Position numbers and translations under genes: made by a program. Under the pieces are notes generated by a model that ran no database searches, was not told the origin of the DNA, and saw only the letters and a program-made list of their open reading frames with translations. 64,000 nt of DNA. Origin: Desulfovermiculus halophilus DSM 18834. Lineage in GTDB: Bacteria > Desulfobacterota > Desulfovibrionia > Desulfovibrionales > Desulfothermaceae. Of the stretch, positions 43,405 through 51,261 are shown piece after piece. Numbering within the stretch: position 1 is the stretch's first letter; every line of letters begins with the position of its first letter. The stretch is from contig NZ_JIAK01000005.1 in assembly GCF_000620765.1 (NCBI RefSeq), forward strand, positions 124,001 through 188,000, read 5' to 3'.

Positions 43405-44395
43405 CGGCCAGCTTTTGGCGTCTGCTCATTTCCGAGAGGATGATCTCCGCCGTTTGCAGGGCGCGAAGCCCGTCCTGTCCGGAGACAACCGGGGGGGTTG
43501 TCTCCCGTATGCTGCGGGCAAAGCTCTGCAGCTCGTGTTTCAGGGCATTGGACTGGGCCGGCTGCGGGGTATGCAGGTACACGGACCGGGCCTGCTCCCC
43601 CACGCCGATCTGGCCAATGGAGGTTGAATCCAGATCCGATGGGATGGGGGCCTGGTCCAAGTGCAGGATCTCTGTCTTCTGCTCCAGAAAGTCGATGGCT
43701 ATGTAGGCCTTGCTTTGAAACATGCGCATCTTGCGCATGTCCTTGGCCGATATCCGGCTGGCGGTCAGGTTGGCCACTGCTCCGTTTTCGAACTCCAGGC
43801 GGGCATTGGCGATGTCCTCGTTGCCGGATACAACCCCTACCCCGCAGGCCTGAATGGAGTCCAGGGGGGCTGGGATCAGGGCCAGGACGATATCGATGTC
43901 GTGGATCATCAGGTCCAGGACCACACTGACGTCCAGTCCCCGGGGATTGAACTGGCTCAGCCGGTGGGATTCTATGAACAGGGGATCCAGTGGATATCCG
44001 GCCAGGGATTGAAATGCGGGGTTGAACCGTTCGATATGCCCGACCTGGAGAATACGGTTTGCCTCCTCGGCGTGGCGGATCAGCTCTTCAGCCTGGCTGG
44101 AGCTGGCGGTTATCGGCTTTTCCACGAACAGGTGGCACCCGCGGTCCACAGCCGCACAGGCCACCCGGTAGTGATGGGCGGTGGGGACCACGATGGATAC
44201 GGCCTGGACCTGGTCCAAAAGATCTTCAGGAGACAAAAAGGCTTGGCAACCGCAGCTTGCCGCGACTTCCCGGCATCGGTCGGGGTCCAGATCGCAGACA
44301 CCGACCAGGTTCAGCTCCGGTATGCCGGCGGCCAGCTTGGCGTGGATGGACCCCAAGTGGCCGACTCCGATGACCCCAAATGAGAGAGCAGACAT
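43385..44395 (-). CDS. Gfo/Idh/MocA family NAD(P)-dependent oxidoreductase
   Basis: A 336-residue sugar-type oxidoreductase. The Rossmann motif is FGVIGVGHLGSIHAKLA, then VGVCDLDPDRCREVA, AVSIVVPTAHHYRVACAAV and the family hallmark HLFVEKPITASS. GHIERFNPAFQSL and DLMIHDIDIVLAL complete the C-terminal half. It begins 15 bases after the lpxB stop on the same strand. In some bacteria a Gfo/Idh/MocA enzyme (GnnA) next to lpx genes oxidises UDP-GlcNAc to make amide-linked lipid A; that is a possible role here, but no GnnB aminotransferase is in the window. The frame open further upstream is shadow of lpxB. Confidence 0.87.
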   Translation of the reverse strand: MSALSFGVIGVGHLGSIHAKLAAGIPELNLVGVCDLDPDRCREVAASCGCQAFLSPEDLLDQVQAVSIVVPTAHHYRVACAAVDRGCHLFVEKPITASSSQAEELIRHAEEANRILQVGHIERFNPAFQSLAGYPLDPLFIESHRLSQFNPRGLDVSVVLDLMIHDIDIVLALIPAPLDSIQACGVGVVSGNEDIANARLEFENGAVANLTASRISAKDMRKMRMFQSKAYIAIDFLEQKTEILHLDQAPIPSDLDSTSIGQIGVGEQARSVYLHTPQPAQSNALKHELQSFARSIRETTPPVVSGQDGLRALQTAEIILSEMSRRQKLAEKKAGF

Positions 44396-44409
44396 AGGCA
44401 CAGTCCTTC

Positions 44410-45618
44410 TTAGCCTGCGGCAGTGTCCAGGATCAGCCGGGCAGCCGTGGTTGAGGCGGTGTGCGCTCCGAGCATGGAGCGAATATCCTGGAGCCTGTCG
44501 CGGATTGCATATCGTTTCTCCGGATGTTCCAGCCAGTCCACGGCCTGTGCGGCCAGAACCCCGCCCCGGACCCGCTGCTGGATGTATTCCGGGTAGACGC
44601 CCTGGTTCAGGATGAGATTGGGCATGCTGATGTAGGGTACATCGATCACCGTGCGGGCGATGGTGTAGCTCAGCCAGGAGATCCGATAGGCCACCAGGGT
44701 GGGCAGGCCCAAGACCGCACACTCCAGGGTGGCGGTTCCGGAGGCGCTGAGGACCAGGCTGCAGGCCTTGAGCTCCGAAAAGCGGTGGGCAAAATCTGCG
44801 ATGTGCACCGGGATGTCCCTGGGCCACAGGGAGAGGAGCTCCTCCCTGGCCACCCCGTCGGCCCGGCACAGGACGAAGCTGGCCGACGGCCGATGCCGAA
44901 GGATAAGCCTGGCCGCCTGAGCGAACCTGGGGAGCAGGGCGGCGATCTCCTTGCGTCTGCTCCCGGGCAGGAGCCCGATCCGGTCCGGGACTTCCCGGAT
45001 CTGATCCAGGGAACTGAGGTCCATATGTTCGAGCAGGGGATGGCCGACAAAGGCCACTTCCAGGCCGTGGCTGGCGAAAAAGTCCTGCTCAAAGGGAAAG
45101 ATGCACAACAGCTGGTGCACGTAGCGGCGCAGAAAGTGGACCCGGTATGTCCGCCAGGCCCAGACCTGGGGGCTGATGTAGTAAATGACCGGTATTCCCA
45201 ATGAATGGGCCATCTTGGCCACCCGGAAGTGAAAGTCCGGAGCATCCAGGAGCACGACGCAGCTGGGACGGTGCCGGCGAAGGGCTTTTTTGATCCGGGC
45301 GTAGAGAGAGACGATGCGGGGCAGGGCAGAGAGGACCTCGGTCAGCCCCATGACCGAGAGGTCTTCGGCCCGGAAAAGTGCAGTGAATGGAGCCGCCCGC
45401 ATCCCGGCACCTCCCATGCCCAGCAAAGGGGTGTCCGGGGCCTGGCTGTGCAGGGCGTGGACCAGGCCGGCCCCATGCATGTCAGCAGAGGTCTCGGCTG
45501 CGCTGATCCAGATGGGAGATCTCGTGGATGTGTGTTTCAAGGCGTGTAGTACAGTGCCGCCGGGACTGGCGCGGCATAGGTTGAGGGAGCACGGACCCAG
45601 CAGGGACAGATCGTCCAT
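44410..45618 (-). CDS. lpxB: lipid-A-disaccharide synthase
   Basis: A roughly 402-residue GT19 glycosyltransferase that joins UDP-diacyl-GlcN and lipid X. Motifs are PIWISAAETSADMHGAGLV (usually SAGEASGD), LLGMGGAGMRAAPF, LSVMGLTEVL, VVLLDAPDFHFRVAK, YYISPQVWAWR, FVGHPLLEHM, IGLLPGSRRKEI and LVLSASGTATLECAVLGLPTLVAYR. The start is unsure: ATG 45618 directly abuts repeat R1 and has no ribosome site, while the conserved region begins about 30 residues later. It sits after pnp on the minus strand, separated by R1. Confidence 0.93.
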   Translation of the reverse strand: MDDLSLLGPCSLNLCRASPGGTVLHALKHTSTRSPIWISAAETSADMHGAGLVHALHSQAPDTPLLGMGGAGMRAAPFTALFRAEDLSVMGLTEVLSALPRIVSLYARIKKALRRHRPSCVVLLDAPDFHFRVAKMAHSLGIPVIYYISPQVWAWRTYRVHFLRRYVHQLLCIFPFEQDFFASHGLEVAFVGHPLLEHMDLSSLDQIREVPDRIGLLPGSRRKEIAALLPRFAQAARLILRHRPSASFVLCRADGVAREELLSLWPRDIPVHIADFAHRFSELKACSLVLSASGTATLECAVLGLPTLVAYRISWLSYTIARTVIDVPYISMPNLILNQGVYPEYIQQRVRGGVLAAQAVDWLEHPEKRYAIRDRLQDIRSMLGAHTASTTAARLILDTAAG

Positions 45619-45766
45619 ATTAATGAGAGCAAAAAGTTGTTTACTTTTTGCGTGCTGCACTCAGCTGCGCGGGAAATAAATTCCCGCTTGCTTCATCCGC
45701 GAGTCCCGCCTATGGCGGGACTACAAATGGGTGCGAAATGTAGAGAACATTTCGCACCCATTTGTA
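45619..45766 (+). repeat. dispersed intergenic repeat R1, copy 2
   Basis: About 148 bp between pnp and lpxB, matching 4820-4952 on the other strand. It is a row of hairpins: GCAAAAAGT/ACTTTTTGC, GCGGGAA/TTCCCGC, CCCGCC/GGCGGG, and a perfect 20-bp stem at 45722-45741 and 45747-45766 (TACAAATGGGTGCGAAATGT and its complement, loop AGAGA). Copy 1 retains only one arm of this last stem. It lies right after pnp in the sense of transcription, so it may also end that message. Confidence 0.82.
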
Positions 45767-45815
45767 ACAGGGATCAGCGCACAGCCGCAGTCGGCGGCTA
45801 TGCGCCTTTGCAGCT

Positions 45816-48050
45816 TTAGGAGTCCTTGTTCTTGGGGGAGGATCTGGGACCTCTGGAGTCCTTGTTCCGCGGTCCTCCGCCGGGCTTTTTGCCCCCGCCC
45901 CCGCCGGGGCCCCGGCCGCTGGGCATGGTAAAGGGCTTGCCCTGTTCCTCCAAAAGAACCGCCTTGCGGCTCAAGCGGATCTTGCCGGTGTTCTCCTCGA
46001 TCTCAATGACCTTGACCCGGAGCTCATCGCCGAGCTTGAGGTAGTCGTGGATGTTCTCCACCCGTTCTGTATCGATCTGGGAGATGTGGACCATGCCTTC
46101 CACTCCGGGAAGGATTTCCACAAATGCACCGAAGTCCTTGATGCTCTTGACTTTTCCATCGTAGGTCTTGCCCAGTTCCGCCTTTTGGTCGTAGAACATG
46201 ACCATATCGATGGTTTCCTGCAGGGTGCTCTGGTCCGGGGCAAAGATGGATATCTTGCCGCTGTCTTCAATATCTATGGAGGCCCCGGTGGCCTTGGTGA
46301 TAGCCCTGATGTTCTTGCCTCCCGGGCCGATGACATCCTTGATCCGGTCCGGATGAACCTCGATCACCTTCAGCTGCGGGGCGTGCTCCGAGAGATCAGT
46401 GCGCGGCCGGGACAGGACGTTGTCCATATTGTCCAGGATGTGCATCCTGGCATCCCGGGCCTGGTGTAGGGCCTTCTTCAGGACCTCGGATGTGATCCCC
46501 GAGATCTTGATGTCCATCTGAATGGCTGTGATCCCGTCCTTGCTTCCGGCCACCTTGAAGTCCATGTCTCCCAGGTGGTCTTCATCCCCAAGGATGTCGG
46601 TAAGTATGTAGAATTCTTCCCCGTCCTGGATCAGCCCCATGGCAATACCGGCTACCTGAGAGGAAACAGGGACTCCGGCGTCCATCAGGGCCAGGCTGCC
46701 GGCGCAGACAGTGGCCATGGACGAGGAGCCGTTGCTTTCCATGACCTCGGCCACGATGCGAACGGTAAAGGGGAAGTCCTCAGCGAAGGGGAGCACCGGG
46801 GACAGGGCCCTTTCGGCCAGGGCGCCGTGTCCGATTTCCCGCCTGGAGGGACCCCGGGGCATCTTGACCTCCCCCACGCAATACGGGGGAAAGTTGTAGT
46901 GCAGCATAAAGCGCTTGCTGACTTCTCCGGACAGGGTCTCCACATGCTGTTCGTCCTGGGTCCCGCCGAGGGTGACCGTTCCCAGAACCTTCGTTTCCCC
47001 GCGCCCGAAGATGGATGACCCGTGCACCCGGGGAAGAACGCCGACCTCAATCCCCAGGTCGCGAACGGTCTTCATGTCCCGGCCGTCGATCCGCGTCCCG
47101 GTGTCCTTGATCTTTTTCCGGACCAGCTCGCTCTCCAGCTCTTTAAGCAGGCCGGAAGCCTTCTTCAGTCGATCCGGCTCTTCGGGGTAGCGTTCGGCCA
47201 TTGCGGTCATCAGGTCCTCTTTGACCGCCTTCACCGCCTCAGTGCGTTCCGCCTTGGTCGGGATACTCAGGGCAGATTCCAGCTTGGGTGCGGAAAACTC
47301 CCGGACTGCGGCTTCCAGCTCGGAATCGGGCTCCGGTTCGGCCACCGGGAGCTTGTCCGCCCCTACCTGACTGCGCAGCTCGTGCTGCATCTTGATCAGG
47401 GGCTGGATCTGCTCATGCCCCCAGGCTATGGCTTCGGCCATGAGCTCTTCAGAAGCGAAGTCGGCTCCGCCTTCAACCATAACCACGGCATCTTCGGTAG
47501 CGGCCAAAATGAGGTTGATCTGGCTGAACTCCAGCTCCGCCTGGCTGGGGTTGAGGACGAACTCATTGTCCACGTAGCCGATTCTGGCCCCGGCGATAGG
47601 GCCGTTAAAGGGTATCTTGGACAGATGCATGGCGGTGGAGGCCCCGGTTATGGCCAGGACATCCGGATCGTGTTTGGGATCGGCGGACAGGACCGTGGCC
47701 ATGATCTGCACTTCCTGGCGGAAGCCTTCCGGAAACAGGGGGCGGATGGGTCTGTCGATGAGCCTGGATACCAGGGTTTCCCGTTCGCTGGGCCGGCCGA
47801 TTTCCCGCCGGAAGTAGCTGCCGGGAATGTTCCCCGAGGCATAGGACATCTCCTGATACTCGACGATCATGGGCATGAAATCGAGCTCCCGGTCCGAGGG
47901 CTGAGTCACTGCGGTGACCAGGACCACGGTATCTCCGCACTGGACCCAGGTGCTGCCGTGGGCCTGGTTGGCCAGCCGCCCGGTCTCGATGATAAACGGC
48001 TCGTTATTGATCTGGGTTGTCAGGCGTGTGGGTTGGAAAGGACTTTTCAT
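45816..48050 (-). CDS. pnp: polyribonucleotide nucleotidyltransferase (PNPase)
   Basis: A 744-residue 3'-5' phosphorolytic exoribonuclease. Two RNase PH domains are present: the first (about 10-230) with [26 protein letters not shown] and [14 protein letters not shown], and the second (about 320-550) with [35 protein letters not shown] and [26 protein letters not shown] domain ([25 protein letters not shown]) and an S1 domain ([28 protein letters not shown]) follow. A Gly/Lys-rich tail ends the protein. AAGGAGG precedes ATG 48050. It lies downstream of rpsO as in many proteobacteria, with a structured 280-bp gap. Confidence 0.97.
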   Translation of the reverse strand: MKSPFQPTRLTTQINNEPFIIETGRLANQAHGSTWVQCGDTVVLVTAVTQPSDRELDFMPMIVEYQEMSYASGNIPGSYFRREIGRPSERETLVSRLIDRPIRPLFPEGFRQEVQIMATVLSADPKHDPDVLAITGASTAMHLSKIPFNGPIAGARIGYVDNEFVLNPSQAELEFSQINLILAATEDAVVMVEGGADFASEELMAEAIAWGHEQIQPLIKMQHELRSQVGADKLPVAEPEPDSELEAAVREFSAPKLESALSIPTKAERTEAVKAVKEDLMTAMAERYPEEPDRLKKASGLLKELESELVRKKIKDTGTRIDGRDMKTVRDLGIEVGVLPRVHGSSIFGRGETKVLGTVTLGGTQDEQHVETLSGEVSKRFMLHYNFPPYCVGEVKMPRGPSRREIGHGALAERALSPVLPFAEDFPFTVRIVAEVMESNGSSSMATVCAGSLALMDAGVPVSSQVAGIAMGLIQDGEEFYILTDILGDEDHLGDMDFKVAGSKDGITAIQMDIKISGITSEVLKKALHQARDARMHILDNMDNVLSRPRTDLSEHAPQLKVIEVHPDRIKDVIGPGGKNIRAITKATGASIDIEDSGKISIFAPDQSTLQETIDMVMFYDQKAELGKTYDGKVKSIKDFGAFVEILPGVEGMVHISQIDTERVENIHDYLKLGDELRVKVIEIEENTGKIRLSRKAVLLEEQGKPFTMPSGRGPGGGGGKKPGGGPRNKDSRGPRSSPKNKDS

Positions 48051-48140
48051 GTGTATTCTCTTCCTCCTTGGCGAGGTGGTCTTGGGCCGCCTTCAGTATG
48101 CAGTCCGGACGATTGTCGCCCAATGCACTCTGCGGTCTTG

Positions 48141-48199
48141 CCCCAAGCGACTGCCGTGACGGCGCACATTTTTTGCGGGAAGCCACAAAGAGCTTGGGG
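48141..48199 (-). promoter_or_regulatory. possible structured pnp leader
   Basis: In the 281-bp rpsO-pnp gap, CCCCAAGC (48141-48148) pairs with GCTTGGGG (48192-48199), enclosing a smaller GCCGT/ACGGC hairpin. On the minus strand this lies about 90 bases before the pnp start. In E. coli pnp is autoregulated through an RNase III-cut leader hairpin. A similar role here is only inference. Confidence 0.35.
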
Positions 48200-48285
48200 A
48201 AACCTGAGCATTGACGGGATACTGTCCGGATATGCCCGGCTGCAGGCGGCAATGGGCAGAAAAAAGCCCGGGACAAGCCGAATGG

Positions 48286-48325
48286 CTGAAAAAAGGCAGG
48301 GACTGTCGTCGCACAGTCCCTGCCT
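48286..48325 (-). terminator. intrinsic terminator of rpsO
   Basis: A perfect 13-bp stem, AGGCAGGGACTGT (48294-48306) with ACAGTCCCTGCCT (48313-48325), around a six-base loop. On the minus strand it is followed by a run of six T. It begins seven bases after the rpsO stop, so it separates rpsO from pnp at least partly. Confidence 0.92.
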
Positions 48326-48331
48326 GAAGTT

Positions 48332-48601
48332 CTATTTGCGAAGGTTGAGCCTGCCTATCAGTTCCCGATAGCGGTTCACATCCTTGTTCCGCAGGTAGTT
48401 CAGCAGCTTGCGCCGCTGTCCAACCAGCTTGAGCAGGCCGTTTCGGGAGTGGTAGTCGTGCTTGTGATCTTTAAAATGCTCAGTCAGATAGCTGATGCGC
48501 TTGGTGAGCAGAGCGACCTGGACCTCTGGGGATCCGGTGTCGTTTTCGTGCTGCTTGTACTCTTCAATAATGTTCTTTTTGTCCTCAACTGTCAGAGCCA
48601 C
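48332..48601 (-). CDS. rpsO: 30S ribosomal protein S15
   Basis: An 89-residue primary 16S rRNA-binding protein. The family sequence [20 protein letters not shown], then [34 protein letters not shown] and [13 protein letters not shown] are all present. The start is GTG 48601: AAGGAGG lies five bases upstream and the product then matches the usual MALT... N-terminus. An ATG five codons earlier overlaps that ribosome site and is unlikely. A strong intrinsic terminator follows the stop. Confidence 0.97.
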   Translation of the reverse strand: MALTVEDKKNIIEEYKQHENDTGSPEVQVALLTKRISYLTEHFKDHKHDYHSRNGLLKLVGQRRKLLNYLRNKDVNRYRELIGRLNLRK

Positions 48602-48650
48602 AGCGTCCTCCTTCATACCCTGTTGTGTGTTGTTTATAAATCTGGCCAGC

Positions 48651-49595
48651 TCACCGTTTGGCCCACAGTCCTCTGAGCACTGCCCAGTACAGGCCCTGCT
48701 GGTGCTGCTTGGTTTCGGCCAAAGCCAGCGCTTTGCCCTCTGGGGTCAGCAACAGCGCCTGCCGGCCGGGCTGTGTGGGCTGCCAATCCGGGAAGTGGGA
48801 TACCTCGATCCGGCCACCGTTGGCGATCTGTTCGGCCTGGGCCTGGCTCGTGTACAGACGAGGCCAGTGCGGCAGGCTCTCTTCCAGAGGGATGACCCGC
48901 TCTGCAAAGCGATCCGGTGTCTTAAGCACGCTCTGCAGGGAATGGGCGTGCTCAAGGAGAAAGGGTTCGGATTCTTCCCGAATCAAGCTGGTGAGTACGG
49001 CGCCGCACCCGAGTCGTTGCCCCAGGCTGTGGGCCAGGGAACGGACATAGGTGCCTGCGGAACACCGAAGACGAAAGCTAACTCGCGGCAAGTCTACGTG
49101 CAAGACCTGGACTTGGTCAATAGCCACCGGTTTGGTCTTGACCGGAATATCCTTGCCGGCCCGGGCCAAGGAGTAAAGGGTCCTGCCCTTGTGCTTGGCC
49201 GCGGCATAGGGGGGAACGATCTGTTCGGTCAGCTCCTTCCAGCCCAGAACCTCCTGCTCCACCTGGGCCGGAAGAAGATCCTCCCACGACCCGGATCCGG
49301 TCACTGTACCCTGGATATCGTATGTGTCCGTCTCCGTCCCCAGTTCCAGTGCGCCCCGGTAGGCCTTGGCCCCGGACGTCAGGTAGGGGGCAAGCTTGGT
49401 GCCCTGTCCCAGGAGCACAACCAGGACGCCGCTGGCCATCGGGTCCAGGGTCCCGGCGTGTCCGATCTTGGGCTGACCGAGCTCGCGCTTGATTCTCTGG
49501 ACGCAGTCCGAGGAAGTCGGGCCCTGGGGTTTTTCCAGGACCAGGATGCCGTGAAGCTGAGAGGATGCCTGGGGTTTTGGCATAGGATCTACCAT
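48651..49595 (-). CDS. truB: tRNA pseudouridine(55) synthase TruB
   Basis: A 314-residue enzyme that makes pseudouridine 55 in the T loop of tRNAs. The N-terminal [23 protein letters not shown] is followed by the catalytic Asp in [16 protein letters not shown] (about residue 51) and [38 protein letters not shown] and [19 protein letters not shown] are other conserved stretches. ATG 49595 and ATG 49583 are both possible starts, with no clear ribosome site for either. It follows nrnA after 54 bp in the translation cluster. Confidence 0.95.
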   Translation of the reverse strand: MVDPMPKPQASSQLHGILVLEKPQGPTSSDCVQRIKRELGQPKIGHAGTLDPMASGVLVVLLGQGTKLAPYLTSGAKAYRGALELGTETDTYDIQGTVTGSGSWEDLLPAQVEQEVLGWKELTEQIVPPYAAAKHKGRTLYSLARAGKDIPVKTKPVAIDQVQVLHVDLPRVSFRLRCSAGTYVRSLAHSLGQRLGCGAVLTSLIREESEPFLLEHAHSLQSVLKTPDRFAERVIPLEESLPHWPRLYTSQAQAEQIANGGRIEVSHFPDWQPTQPGRQALLLTPEGKALALAETKQHQQGLYWAVLRGLWAKR

Positions 49596-49649
49596 GAAAT
49601 CAAGATGTTGGTGTCCAGCTGTCGCAGGTGGGCTGAGCGCAAAGGAGGG

Positions 49650-50624
49650 TCAGTCCATGCGGTGGGGCCAGCCCGTGCGGGCGCAAATGGTTTGGACAAT
49701 CCTTTCTTCCGCGTCCTGTAGTGGACCAGGGATCGATCCTCCAGCTGCATTGGGATGGCCGCCTCCTCCGAGCTCGGCGGCGATGTCCCGGACATTTACT
49801 TCCCCCCAGGTCCGCAGGCTGAACTTCACTCCATCCTCTTCTTCGCGAAGACTGACGGCCACCACCACCCCCCGCAGTCGGCGGACATAGTCCACCAGGC
49901 CTTCGCAGTCCTCCAGGGTGGCCCCGGTCTGATCACGCAGGGCCCGTGGGGCTCGGATTATGCCGATTTTCCCCTCTCCCCGCACCGATACATCCTGCAT
50001 GGCCCGGCCGTGCAGGTGGAGCTTGGCCAGGGGCCACTGACGCTGCAGTTTGGCCTGGAATCCATCCAGGTCCAGCCCGCAGGCCTGGATCTCAGAGACA
50101 ATGTCCAGGGTCTGGGGGGTGGTGTTGCTAAAGCTCAGGGAACCGGTGTCGGCCATGAGAGCAAGATACAGGGCCTCACCCAGATGGCCCTGAAGGGGAA
50201 AGCCAAGCCGGCGGGCGGCCAGGGCGATCATCTCTCCGACCGAGGACATTGCGGGATCCACCCAGTTCAGGGAGCCGAACAAGGTGTTCCCGGTATGATG
50301 GTCAATGTTGAGCACATCCTGAGCGCGGAACACAGCAGCAAGCTCTGTTCCCACCCGGTCCAGATCGGCACAGTCCAGGATGACGATGCACCGGCCGGAG
50401 AGCCCCGGGGGAGAGGAAACAACCGGCCAGGGAGCAGTCAGCCAGGAGAAGCGATCCGGAAGTCCTTGGGGCACAAGGATATGCCCGGTCTTTCCCATCA
50501 AGGCCAGCACGTGGGCCAGGCCGACCAGGGAGCCCACGGCATCCCCATCCGGATTGGCATGAGCGGTGAGGAGGAATGTGCGGGAGCTGCGCCAGCGGTC
50601 AAGTATCTGCGATAGGGGGGTCAT
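49650..50624 (-). CDS. nrnA: bifunctional oligoribonuclease/pAp phosphatase NrnA-like (DHH family)
   Basis: A 324-residue DHH-DHHA1 phosphoesterase. It has LLTAHANPDGDAVGSLVGLA (metal ligands), IVILDCADLDRVG, the DHH motif in VLNIDHHTGNTLFG, and LMADTGSLSFSNTTPQT. The DHHA1 part ends with the Gly-rich AAELGGGGHPNAAGGSI. NrnA proteins degrade very short RNAs and dephosphorylate pAp. ATG 50624 lies inside rbfA, overlapping it by 26 bases. The frame open further upstream is shadow of rbfA. This rbfA-nrnA-truB order is common in several bacterial phyla. Confidence 0.92.
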   Translation of the reverse strand: MTPLSQILDRWRSSRTFLLTAHANPDGDAVGSLVGLAHVLALMGKTGHILVPQGLPDRFSWLTAPWPVVSSPPGLSGRCIVILDCADLDRVGTELAAVFRAQDVLNIDHHTGNTLFGSLNWVDPAMSSVGEMIALAARRLGFPLQGHLGEALYLALMADTGSLSFSNTTPQTLDIVSEIQACGLDLDGFQAKLQRQWPLAKLHLHGRAMQDVSVRGEGKIGIIRAPRALRDQTGATLEDCEGLVDYVRRLRGVVVAVSLREEEDGVKFSLRTWGEVNVRDIAAELGGGGHPNAAGGSIPGPLQDAEERIVQTICARTGWPHRMD

Positions 50625-50940
50625 GAATCGTCTCTTCCAAAAAGCTGTCCCAGACAAAGCGGAGCTCAGGCACATGGCGCAGCTTGATCCGTTTGCCGAG
50701 CATGGTCCGCATATAGCCGCGGGCAGCATCCAGCCCCTGTTGGACCTCGGAGTGCCGGACCGGGCTCTGGCCGTGGGTGTACAGGACTTCGGCCACAGTC
50801 AGATCCGTATTCAGGCGCACGCCGCTGACAGTAACCAGCTCCAGGCGCGGATCCTGGATTTCCTGGACCAGGATCCGACCCAGCTCGTGCATGATCATCT
50901 CTTCCAGCCGGATGGCCCGGCGCGAATATGCCTTGCGCAT
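50599..50940 (-). CDS. rbfA: ribosome-binding factor A
   Basis: A 113-residue KH-type protein needed for maturation of the 30S 5' end and cold growth. It has the typical RRAIRLEEMIMHELGRILVQEIQDPRLELVTVSGVRLNTDLTVAEVL and ARGYMRTMLGKRIKLRHVPELRFVWD. It lies 13 bp after the DUF503 gene and its 3' end overlaps nrnA. Confidence 0.95.
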   Translation of the reverse strand: MRKAYSRRAIRLEEMIMHELGRILVQEIQDPRLELVTVSGVRLNTDLTVAEVLYTHGQSPVRHSEVQQGLDAARGYMRTMLGKRIKLRHVPELRFVWDSFLEETIHDPPIADT

Positions 50941-50953
50941 AGAACTCCCCTTG

Positions 50954-51241
50954 TCAGCCGCTGAAGATCTCGGTGCTGAAATGGACGATCTCTTCCGAGG
51001 TCGCGGCCTCGATCATTGCATAGGCCTTCTGCAGCTGGGAATCCACCCGCTTGGCTTCATTGGCCACTGTGACCACCCCCAGGATGAGGACATCCGTGAT
51101 ATCCTGGGCCTCAACTTCAGCCACTGCAACGTTGAACTTGTTGCGCAGCTTGCGTTTTATGCTGGCGGCAATGCTCCGCTTGGCCTTGATCGAGGTCAGG
51201 CCGTGGAGCCGAAACTCAACCTTGAGGATTCCGATGTGCAT
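50954..51241 (-). CDS. YlxP-like protein (DUF503)
   Basis: A 95-residue protein that matches DUF503/YlxP: MHIGILKVEFRLHGLTSIKAKRS, then IKRKLRNKFNVAVAEVEAQD and LGVVTVANEAKRVDSQLQKAYAMIE. It is a small ferredoxin-like fold often found between infB and rbfA, as here (20 bp after infB, 13 bp before rbfA). Position suggests a link to ribosome assembly, but no biochemical role is established that I know of. Confidence 0.9.
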   Translation of the reverse strand: MHIGILKVEFRLHGLTSIKAKRSIAASIKRKLRNKFNVAVAEVEAQDITDVLILGVVTVANEAKRVDSQLQKAYAMIEAATSEEIVHFSTEIFSG

Positions 51242-51261
51242 ACCGGCCCGCTGCCCTGATC

